Shown: positions 6,297 through 12,040 of the stretch, one piece after another | How positions within the stretch are numbered: position 1 is the stretch's first letter | Layout of the letters: each line of letters opens with the position of its first letter | Source: a virus | Length of the DNA: 35,002 nt | Virus record (IMG/VR): IMGVR_UViG_3300048778_000058 | Coordinates: 1 to 35,002 of that record | Reading direction: 5' to 3' (one strand) | Position numbers and translations under genes: made by a program | The notes under the pieces: model-generated | Told to the model about the DNA's origin: nothing | What the model saw: only the letters and a program-made list of their open reading frames with translations | Database searches by the model: none

Positions 6297-6803
6297 TTAC
6301 AATAATCCAAGCATTTTATTTGTAAGAGCAAATTCTCCAAAATATTCTATAGCCGCTGAGTCATAAGCTTTAGCGGCTTCTAATTTATCATTGAAGTATC
6401 CTAAATGAATATATTTTAAATTTATTAGTATATTTGCTCTCCATATATTTCTTCTTTTTTCCAGTGTCACTCCCTTATAACCAGAAGTATTATTTTTTTG
6501 CATTAAAGATTTTCTATTATTTTCTGATTTAGTAGCTAGTTGTAAGTTTTCTATTTTATTATTTTCTCGATTATTATCAATATGATCTATGAACAATTCT
6601 TCAGGAATTTCTCCATTAAACATTTCGAAAATTATTCTATGACATTGATATTTTTTCTTATTATATCCAATTTCATAATAATTAGTTTTTTTTAAAGATC
6701 CAGCGAATTTACCTATCTTTATTGCAGGATTTGTAGAAACTTTCCACCACAAACAACTCGGACTTGTTTCATCATATTCTAAAATTTCATTCCAATTTAT
6801 CAT
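6297..6803 (-). CDS. HNH homing endonuclease with AP2 domain, copy 2 (168 aa)
   Basis: Its architecture matches the copy at 3941: MINWNEILEYDETSPSC start, HNH core CHRIIFEMFNG...DHIDNNRENNKIENLQL (His55, His74), and AP2 domain from about residue 107 (SGYKGVTLEKRRNIW...FGEFALTN). The last 40 codons are close to copy 1 at DNA level, so duplication or conversion is recent. Its ATG overlaps the polymerase-like gene stop in ATGA, so the two are translated together. One arm of a GC-rich 25-bp inverted repeat (6272-6296) begins right at its stop codon; the other arm is at 7111-7135. Confidence 0.9.
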   Translation of the reverse strand: MINWNEILEYDETSPSCLWWKVSTNPAIKIGKFAGSLKKTNYYEIGYNKKKYQCHRIIFEMFNGEIPEELFIDHIDNNRENNKIENLQLATKSENNRKSLMQKNNTSGYKGVTLEKRRNIWRANILINLKYIHLGYFNDKLEAAKAYDSAAIEYFGEFALTNKMLGLL

Positions 6804-8356
6804 TTTATTTTTCCTTTTAATATTTTTTCTATAAATTCTTCTTTCGACATTTTACTTTGTAATACAATCTGGTCCCTACCACCCTTTTTTTGATATCTCC
6901 AATACTTTTTTCCTCTTTTTGTCTTTTCTGTAACATTAATACAACATCTTGTGGTTTTTGAATTATATACACTACATAATGTGGTCCCTACCAATAAAAA
7001 GTCGCCCATATAGGAGCTGTGCTCTCTGCCCTGTGATTCTTCTTCTTTTTTTAGTGCTTGGTTATTTTCTTTATTGGTAGGGACCAGATTTTCAATCAAA
7101 AAAGATTTGTTAGCCGCAGGCTGGAGCGTAGCGACTTGATTTCCAATTTTAAGACCACATTTAAAAGAAACATTGAATTTCTCGAAAGATTGCTTTAAAG
7201 TTACTTCAACAGTCTCTAGATCAGAAATTTTAAAAATTAGACAGTCATGCTTAGTTATTACAGGAATATTTTTAGAAATAAGAAATTTTGAACAATTGTC
7301 TAGAAAAATTTTAGATTCCATCCCAAATGCAAGATATGGAAATGAATTTTTAGATCTTAATGCATCTAGATATAGTTCAGTTTTAGGAAATTTCTTAGAA
7401 AACCACTTATTAATTTCTTTTTTGGTATCGGTCATTGCGGAATTAGAATCACAAAGCCAAGATATTACATTTTGTTTAATTTCTAATCTTGTAATATCTT
7501 TATTAATTTCCAATTTTATAGATTCATATATATCAGAATTAGAAACAATAAACTTTTCTAATTCTTTTAATTCATTCCATAATATATCTTTTTGTTTAGA
7601 AATAGTTTTATAAGATAATTTTCTAATTATTTCCGGAATTAGAGTAAAATAAGTGCAATGTTGGTCCAATTCGGCTGTTTGTTCTCCATCAATAAAAATA
7701 TATTTGTTTACTGGAGAAGATAATTTACAAATGTTATTATAAAGTCTAGTATCTTTTCGTCTTTTCGGATTGCATTTTCCAGTTTTGTTAATTTTTTGGA
7801 TAATTTTCCATTGATCTTCTAAATTTTCTTCAGTAAAATCATTTTTTGGATAATTTTTTAATTCTTCTTCTAGTTGTTTTTTAGAAATGTTTATTAAAAT
7901 TCCTTTATTCCAACATGATTTTTCACCTCTTAATAATTGTTTTTTAAAAATTTTTTGAATAATTTTATAATCTTTTTCTTCAAATTTATAAAAAGTTTCT
8001 CCAGAATATATAGGATTGAGATAATATTGTGTAGATTGAAATAATCCAGACGCAGAAGTTAAAACTATATCAGAAAAATTTAAAATAGTATCTAAAAATG
8101 GTTTATAATTTTCTTTAATATCTTTTATAGTTCTTGTTCCAATATATTTTGCATTTATTTCATTATAATATTTTTCTTTGTTTGGTTTAGCAACATAATT
8201 TACAAAATCTAGTGCTCTAATCCAATCATTTTTGTTAATATTTGAATTTTTAGTAACAAACGGTAATTCTTTAACCTTTTCAATAACTTTTTCTGAAAAA
8301 TAAAAACGAACCATATTTGATAGTGATCCGTTTTTTATATTATTTTCTATTTTCAT
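6800..8356 (-). CDS. Family A DNA polymerase-like palm protein, 518 aa (putative replication protein)
   Basis: Three blocks in the right order resemble family A polymerase motifs. A motif A-like ELDQHCTYFTLIPEII (residues 229-244, Asp231) comes first. A motif B-like RLEIKQNVISWLC (Arg290, Lys294, spacing RxxxKxxxIxxxC) follows. Then LAFGMESKIF precedes a motif C-like ITKHDCLIF with His370-Asp371. This is the outline of short palm-only family A-like proteins seen in phages and mobile elements; no 3'-5' exonuclease domain is evident. Residues 405-518 form an unusual extension whose DNA contains a palindromic element and iteron-like repeats. It is first behind the 8500-8528 sigma70 promoter with a structured leader. 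It is the only recognisable replication gene. It could instead be a primase-polymerase or an inactive relative. Confidence 0.6.
   Translation of the reverse strand: MKIENNIKNGSLSNMVRFYFSEKVIEKVKELPFVTKNSNINKNDWIRALDFVNYVAKPNKEKYYNEINAKYIGTRTIKDIKENYKPFLDTILNFSDIVLTSASGLFQSTQYYLNPIYSGETFYKFEEKDYKIIQKIFKKQLLRGEKSCWNKGILINISKKQLEEELKNYPKNDFTEENLEDQWKIIQKINKTGKCNPKRRKDTRLYNNICKLSSPVNKYIFIDGEQTAELDQHCTYFTLIPEIIRKLSYKTISKQKDILWNELKELEKFIVSNSDIYESIKLEINKDITRLEIKQNVISWLCDSNSAMTDTKKEINKWFSKKFPKTELYLDALRSKNSFPYLAFGMESKIFLDNCSKFLISKNIPVITKHDCLIFKISDLETVEVTLKQSFEKFNVSFKCGLKIGNQVATLQPAANKSFLIENLVPTNKENNQALKKEEESQGREHSSYMGDFLLVGTTLCSVYNSKTTRCCINVTEKTKRGKKYWRYQKKGGRDQIVLQSKMSKEEFIEKILKGKIK
6869..7086. repeat. 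Iteron-like GGTAGGGACC repeats and a 17-bp inverted repeat
   Basis: TGGTCCCTACCAATAAA (6982-6998) and its exact reverse complement (7070-7086) are 71 bases apart. A further CTGGTCCCTACCA lies at 6869-6881, and a shorter GGTCCTACCAAC lies at 8401 in the gene leader. All sit in or next to the replication gene, as origin iterons do in some phages. Confidence 0.6.
7111..7135 (+). repeat. GC-rich 25-bp inverted repeat, right arm, inside the polymerase-like gene
   Basis: It has the same core as 6272-6296 (GGCTGGAGCGTAGCGAC), read here in frame by the polymerase-like gene as VATLQPAA near residues 408-415, directly after the polymerase-like domain. Confidence 0.8.
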
Positions 8357-8367
8357 TCCGTTCGACC

Positions 8368-8427
8368 TCGAATAGTTGGTGCTTCACTAGGATCCTATTT
8401 CGGTCCTACCAACTATCCGAAGTGAAG
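8368..8427 (-). promoter_or_regulatory. Structured 5' leader with pseudoknot-type pairing
   Basis: Arm A ATAGTTGGT (8371-8379) pairs with ACCAACTAT (8407-8415). Arm B GCTTCACT (8380-8387) pairs with AGTGAAGC (8420-8427). The order A-B-A'-B' is that of an H-type pseudoknot; the AGGATCCT palindrome (8388-8395) and TTCGG/CCGAA offer alternative pairings. It lies in the leader of the polymerase-like gene, just before its GAGGT ribosome site. Confidence 0.5.
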
Positions 8428-8454
8428 CGAACAGATGGTGCAAGATTTTGTCTC

Positions 8455-8468
8455 ACATTTTTATTTAG
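8455..8468 (-). promoter_or_regulatory. CTAAATAAAAATGT element before the polymerase-like gene
   Basis: On the minus strand GCTAAATAAAAATGTGAGAC is a variant of the early cassette, located about 30 bases after the sigma70 minus-10 box, as at 6152. Confidence 0.45.
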
Positions 8469-8499
8469 CATAAACATAAATCCCGCAACTTACATGCCA

Positions 8500-8528
8500 A
8501 GTTTATCATCTTTAATGTAGTATGTCAA
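8500..8528 (-). promoter_or_regulatory. Sigma70 promoter of the polymerase-like gene
   Basis: On the minus strand TTGACA (8528-8523), a 17-base spacer, then TAAACT (8505-8500). The minus-35 is perfect and the minus-10 has four of six consensus bases. The leader to the start codon at 8356 is about 135 bases and strongly structured. Confidence 0.75.
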
Positions 8529-8549
8529 GAGTTTTTTGTAAATAACTCC

Positions 8550-9002
8550 ATGAAAAGAAAATATTATCCAGAAGAAGACTTAGAAACAACTTTAGCAAAG
8601 ACTTTCTTAAAATGTAAAAAGAAGTCTCCCGAAAAGAATATAATTTATTACAGAAAAAGTATTATAAACGGTATTCAGTCAAGATGTGGTAAAAAGAGAT
8701 CTTACAAAAATATAAAAAATGAATTTACCACAGATACATATAATATTTGGTTTACATCGCAGGAAAATATTATTCAGAAAATTTTGGATGCTGGTTTGAC
8801 TCCTAGTTGTGAGAGAGTAAATTCTGCAAAAAATTATTGTCCGGAAAATTGCATCGTCATACCTAACAATTTGAACCGTGTATTAGGTAAAATAAACGGC
8901 TTAAAACGTGAATTAGATAATTATCGCAAGTATGCCAAGGAGAATTTAAGATGGCTTCCAGAGGCTCTAAAAGGCTATTACAAGGAAACTTACAAATTAT
9001 GA
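8550..9002 (+). CDS. HNH-like endonuclease candidate, 150 aa
   Basis: The C-terminal half has LTPSCERVNSAKNYCPENCIVIPNNLNRVLGKIN (about residues 83-115). This follows the phage HNH-type pattern PSxDRxDxxxGYxxxNxxVIxxxxN, though the catalytic Asp position is Glu88-Arg89 and no classic HH pair is visible. The N-terminus is basic and helical. It is the first rightward gene after the divergent region, and GTAAATAAC directly before it may be its promoter element. Nuclease function is inferred from pattern only. Confidence 0.6.
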   Translation: MKRKYYPEEDLETTLAKTFLKCKKKSPEKNIIYYRKSIINGIQSRCGKKRSYKNIKNEFTTDTYNIWFTSQENIIQKILDAGLTPSCERVNSAKNYCPENCIVIPNNLNRVLGKINGLKRELDNYRKYAKENLRWLPEALKGYYKETYKL

Positions 9003-9157
9003 AAAACTCTCCAATAACTCCAGAAAGACTTGAGCAAGTGATTCCGAAAAAACTTTTAGATGAAGTTTCAGATATTTTCGAAAAGAATATTGAAATATTA
9101 AATTTAGAAATATCAGAAGCAGAAAAATTCCTAGAAAATTTTCCGAAAGACTTGTAA
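8999..9157 (+). CDS. Small acidic helical protein, 52 aa
   Basis: It starts at ATG 8999, overlapping the previous stop as ATGA, with AAGGAAAC upstream. A longer reading from 8951 would lie entirely within the preceding gene. The product MKNSPITPERLEQVIPKKLL continues as an acidic helix ending in NFPKDL. No family is recognised. Confidence 0.55.
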   Translation: MKNSPITPERLEQVIPKKLLDEVSDIFEKNIEILNLEISEAEKFLENFPKDL

Positions 9158-9190
9158 GAATACTCGTAGAAAAACTTTTTTAAGAAAATC

Positions 9191-9207
9191 TATAAATAAA
9201 AATGAGA
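9191..9207 (+). promoter_or_regulatory. TATAAATA element before 9240
   Basis: TATAAATAAAAATGAGA, preceded by an AAAACTTTTTTAAGAAAAT stretch and followed by AAGGAGATCACAAA. It is the best match in the window to the T4 late promoter core TATAAATA. Confidence 0.55.
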
Positions 9208-9239
9208 CTCGAAAGTTTCAATTTTAAGGAGATCACAAA

Positions 9240-9836
9240 ATGTTCCACAAAAATAATGTAAAAGTAAAGAAAGGTATCGAAGTAGAGAGCTATACAGTTA
9301 GAGTTCCTGGATTTTGGTTGCAGAGAGATACTTCCAAAATATCTCTAGAAAGCTTCCTGGATATCGCTGACAGGCTTTACAAGGAAAAGACGGGTCATTA
9401 CTTCGCTGGATCGTGGCAGCGTTCTAGAGGCACTGTTACCGCCTGGGACATACTCAAGCATAATCGCTGGTCGTCCATCAAGCAAAGATGTATAAACACA
9501 GATTACACTAGAGAGTTAAAGAGTCGTAATACCCCTCAAATAATGTCTTATCACGCAAAAAATATCAAACTCGAAATGACTAAAGATGAGTTTTACACAT
9601 GGATGGATGGAAACTATGAAAAACATCAAGAGATAGTCGTAAAAGGAGAAGTCAGTAGCATTGATAGGATTGACGACAATATTGGGTATAGAGTATCAAA
9701 TCTACAATTAATATCTAGGCACGAAAATATTGAGAAACGAATTGGAAAAAAATGTAGATATATTACAGAAGAAGAGAAAATTAGTGCTAGAGAAAGAAAT
9801 GCAAGAGCATATAAACGTGCGACACAAGGAAAATAA
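9240..9836 (+). CDS. Putative HNH-type endonuclease, 198 aa
   Basis: Residues 139-163 read SSIDRIDDNIGYRVSNLQLI then SRHEN, the signature of a phage HNH-like group (SIDRIDxxxGYxxxNxxLVxxxxN). Upstream, DILKHNRWSSIKQRCINTDY matches the WxxIKxRCxNxxxxxY motif that usually precedes it. The ribosome leader AAGGAGATCACAAA is shared with the early genes at 5570 and 6124, behind a TATAAATAAAAATGAGA element at 9191-9207. The 5' half has higher G+C and different codons (CGC, TCC, GGC) than the AT-rich 3' half, suggesting a mosaic origin. Confidence 0.75.
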   Translation: MFHKNNVKVKKGIEVESYTVRVPGFWLQRDTSKISLESFLDIADRLYKEKTGHYFAGSWQRSRGTVTAWDILKHNRWSSIKQRCINTDYTRELKSRNTPQIMSYHAKNIKLEMTKDEFYTWMDGNYEKHQEIVVKGEVSSIDRIDDNIGYRVSNLQLISRHENIEKRIGKKCRYITEEEKISARERNARAYKRATQGK

Positions 9837-9838
9837 TT

Positions 9839-10363
9839 ATGATAAATTGGAATGAAATTTTTGTATATGATGAAACTAGTAAATCATGCTTACGTTGGAA
9901 AGAACGAGGATTATTAAAAAGTAAACATAAAGATTTATCGGCTGGATGTTTCAATAAAGTTTCAAAATATTATTCTGTAAAATTTAATAAAAAAAATTAT
10001 CAAGTTCATAGAATAATTTTTGAAATGTTTAATGGAAAGATACCAAATGGAAAATTTCTAGATCATATTGATAATAATCGTTCTAATAATAAAATAGAAA
10101 ATTTAAGATTGGCAACACACTCAGAAAATATGAAAAATAGAAATATTCCAAAAAATAATAATAGTGGGTATAAAGGAGTATATTTTAGAAAAGATATTAA
10201 AAAATGGTATGTTCAAATAACATTAAATAATAAGAGAATAAATTTAGGAGTATTTTTAGATATTTTAGAAGCATCCGCTGTATACGATAAAGCAGCTATC
10301 AAATATTTTGGAGAATTTGCTCTAACTAATAAAATATTAAAAATAAAGGAGGATATAAGATGA
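9839..10363 (+). CDS. HNH homing endonuclease with AP2 domain, copy 3 (174 aa)
   Basis: It is the third paralogue, here on the plus strand. It has MINWNEIFVYDETSKSC, the HNH core VHRIIFEMFNG and LDHIDNNRSNNKIENLRL (His57, His75), and an AP2 domain from about residue 109 (SGYKGVYFRKDIKKW...FGEFALTN). Its C-terminus differs from the other two (KILKIKEDIR). It starts three bases after the preceding gene, with ribosome site AAGGA inside it, and overlaps the next ORF by ATGA. It probably spread within this genome by homing. Confidence 0.9.
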   Translation: MINWNEIFVYDETSKSCLRWKERGLLKSKHKDLSAGCFNKVSKYYSVKFNKKNYQVHRIIFEMFNGKIPNGKFLDHIDNNRSNNKIENLRLATHSENMKNRNIPKNNNSGYKGVYFRKDIKKWYVQITLNNKRINLGVFLDILEASAVYDKAAIKYFGEFALTNKILKIKEDIR

Positions 10364-10554
10364 TAGATTACTATTTCTTATTAAAAAATATTAAAAATGT
10401 TAATATTAGTAAGGAAGAGTATTACTTTAATCTTAACCATTTCGAAAAAGAAGGAGTGATTCTTGAATGCTGGAAATTAGACACTAGTGACGATCCTTTA
10501 GTTTTTACGATATATAAACCAAATAATAACTTTGTTAAAATATTTAATAAATAG
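10360..10554 (+). CDS. Hypothetical protein, 64 aa
   Basis: The ATG overlaps the stop of the HNH-AP2 gene in an ATGA. A strong AAAGGAGGAT site within that gene decides the start. The product MIDYYFLLKNIKNVNISKEE is aromatic and mixed in charge, with no recognised domain. Its TAG stop lies within the TAAATAGT promoter element of the next unit (10548-10555). Confidence 0.6.
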   Translation: MIDYYFLLKNIKNVNISKEEYYFNLNHFEKEGVILECWKLDTSDDPLVFTIYKPNNNFVKIFNK

Positions 10555-10602
10555 TTTAGTAAAATCGTCCTAAGAGACGTTAAAAAATTAGGAGAAAATA
10601 AG
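10548..10602 (+). promoter_or_regulatory. TAAATAGT element plus CGTC/GACG hairpin leader, copy 1
   Basis: TAAATAGT (10548-10555) is followed by a hairpin with stem CGTC/GACG and loop CTAAGA (10566-10579), then an A-rich spacer and AGGAG. About 40 bases are identical to the scaffold-gene leader at 15495. The element overlaps the stop codon of the preceding gene. Confidence 0.65.
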
Positions 10603-10998
10603 ATGATAAAAGTTGAATTAAAAGAACCAAATAGATATATAAAAATTTTAGGATATGTTAAATATGATACAAAAGATTATAATTTTATAAAATATCTTGA
10701 TATAAAATCATTTAAAATTTTAGGAACAAATGATAAAACTTCCGAAACTTTTTACGAATATGTAGTAGACATAGATGATAAAATTTTAATTGATACTTAT
10801 GATATTGGTATGATTTATGATACAAAAGATTTAAAAAGAACTGGACAAATTGATACTTATGATACATATGATTTTAATTTATGTCAATTTGTTCCTCAAA
10901 ATACTCCAAAAATATTATATGATTTTGATTTAGACGATTATCTTGATATTATTTTTAAAAAGTTAAGAACAAATAGAGATTTTATAAAGCCTGAATAA
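10603..10998 (+). CDS. Hypothetical protein, 131 aa
   Basis: It starts at ATG 10603 after TTAGGAGAAAATAAG. The product is Asp-, Tyr- and Lys-rich with an internal echo (LIDTYDIGMIYDTKD and QIDTYDTYDFN) and an acidic stretch DFDLDDYLDIIF near the end. No family is recognised. It forms a single-gene unit bounded by the hairpin leader at 10548-10602 and a perfect 10-bp-stem terminator at 11007-11044. Its leader is almost identical to that of the scaffold gene, suggesting shared late regulation, so a virion-assembly role is plausible but unproven. Confidence 0.65.
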   Translation: MIKVELKEPNRYIKILGYVKYDTKDYNFIKYLDIKSFKILGTNDKTSETFYEYVVDIDDKILIDTYDIGMIYDTKDLKRTGQIDTYDTYDFNLCQFVPQNTPKILYDFDLDDYLDIIFKKLRTNRDFIKPE

Positions 10999-11006
10999 AA
11001 ATTTCT

Positions 11007-11044
11007 AAACCTCTTTTTAAAAACTTAGAAAGAGGTTTTTATTT
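11007..11044 (+). terminator. Intrinsic terminator after 10603-10998
   Basis: A perfect 10-bp stem AAACCTCTTT/AAAGAGGTTT with a 12-base loop, followed by TTATTT. Confidence 0.85.
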
Positions 11045-11051
11045 GGTTTAA

Positions 11052-11101
11052 TAAATATATAGTGAAGTCGTCAAAAAGACGTTAAAAAAATTAGGAGTAA
11101 A
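11052..11101 (+). promoter_or_regulatory. TAAATATA element plus CGTC/GACG hairpin leader, copy 2
   Basis: TAAATATA (11052-11059) is followed by CGTC-AAAAA-GACG (11069-11081). The loop sequence differs from the other copies while the stem is kept, which argues that the hairpin itself is selected. It heads the terminase operon directly after a terminator. Confidence 0.65.
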
Positions 11102-11102
11102 T

Positions 11103-11450
11103 ATGTCAGAATTAGAAGTAAAACCGCATAAAGTTATTTCCGTAAACAAAGTTAAAGATTACGACGAAAAATCTCAAGAAGAAATCCAAAAAGAGCTAGA
11201 TGATCGTGCAGTAGCTTTGGAAGACGAACTCCAGACAAAAATGAATGCAGATCTAACAAAGATGATTGCATTTTATAGTGACACAACTCCTTGGGATGCT
11301 ATGTCAATTATTTCGATGGCTAAGTTGCTTGTAGATAGCTATTATGATCTTATAAAACAGCGTTGGGCAGATTATAATGCAGATCCCGAAAATTTTAGAA
11401 AAGAATCGGCAGAAGATTTAAAGAAACTTGCTGAGACTGTGGAGGAGTAA
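11103..11450 (+). CDS. Hypothetical protein upstream of terminase, 115 aa
   Basis: It starts at ATG 11103 after TTAGGAGTAAAT. The product MSELEVKPHKVISVNKVKDY is acidic, with a central helix (SIISMAKLLVDSYYDLIKQRW) and an acidic C-terminus. It is first in the terminase operon, six bases before the next gene. Size and place would suit a packaging accessory protein, but no motif supports an assignment. Confidence 0.65.
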   Translation: MSELEVKPHKVISVNKVKDYDEKSQEEIQKELDDRAVALEDELQTKMNADLTKMIAFYSDTTPWDAMSIISMAKLLVDSYYDLIKQRWADYNADPENFRKESAEDLKKLAETVEE

Positions 11451-11456
11451 TTTAAA

Positions 11457-12014
11457 ATGTCAAATCGTGAACGACCACAAGCAGTAAACATATTAACTCC
11501 TGGAGAATCTTATACATATAATTTTCAAGATGAATTAGGATTTCCTTTAGTTGCTCCATGGGGTATTGCTGTTCCCGATTTGACAATTGATTGTGTAAAA
11601 AGAAATCCTAATGGAAAAGCTTTACGATGGGATTATACAGAAATTTTCATAGATTTTATTTTCGAAAGTTGTTCTAAAGGTGTATCTAATAAACGTTTTG
11701 ACAATTATATTTGGGATATATCCGGTCATCCATGCTATAGTTTGACAATAGTGCAGGAACCAACTAGACGAGAACGTTACGAATTATTGACAAAAACTCG
11801 TTTACAATTACATAAAGATGCTATTTTGAACTTACAAGATTTGGATACTGTTCCTCAATATTTCCGAAAAGAAGATATAGATTTAGCAAAAGAGTATACA
11901 AAAGCTCGTCTAGGTGTTTTAGGAAAGTTGGATCCAGATTTTAAGAATGATCTCGAAATTAATCATAAATTTGCTCAGATAAATATCGCTCCAAAAAAGA
12001 AGAAAGATGAATAG
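11457..12014 (+). CDS. Putative terminase small subunit, 185 aa
   Basis: It starts behind GGAGGAGTAATTTAAA. The position directly before the large terminase, the size and the helical basic C-terminus (KARLGVLGKLD...APKKKKDE) fit a small terminase. The middle, NYIWDISGHPCYSLTIVQEP followed by a helical TRRERYELLTKTRLQLHKDA, resembles the region of small terminases that begins with SVKRWCRDNPEFGEAY-type segments, but the match is loose. The role would be recognising phage DNA and presenting it to the motor. Confidence rests mainly on gene order. Confidence 0.5.
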   Translation: MSNRERPQAVNILTPGESYTYNFQDELGFPLVAPWGIAVPDLTIDCVKRNPNGKALRWDYTEIFIDFIFESCSKGVSNKRFDNYIWDISGHPCYSLTIVQEPTRRERYELLTKTRLQLHKDAILNLQDLDTVPQYFRKEDIDLAKEYTKARLGVLGKLDPDFKNDLEINHKFAQINIAPKKKKDE

Positions 12015-12040
12015 ATCTACTTTTGAAAGAAATTTCCGAA

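Noticed and set aside
6297-6803. Insertion sequence between the 25-bp inverted repeats
   Set aside because: The enclosed gene is an HNH-AP2 endonuclease, not a transposase, and no target-site duplication is visible.
7173-7613. Rightward ORF of 146 codons opposite the polymerase-like gene
   Set aside because: It lies wholly within a gene with recognisable motifs, has no ribosome site, and is of shadow composition (Ser/Leu/Ile-rich).
8317-8520. Rightward ORF over the divergent intergenic region
   Set aside because: It covers the polymerase-like gene start, the structured leader and the sigma70 promoter; no ribosome site.
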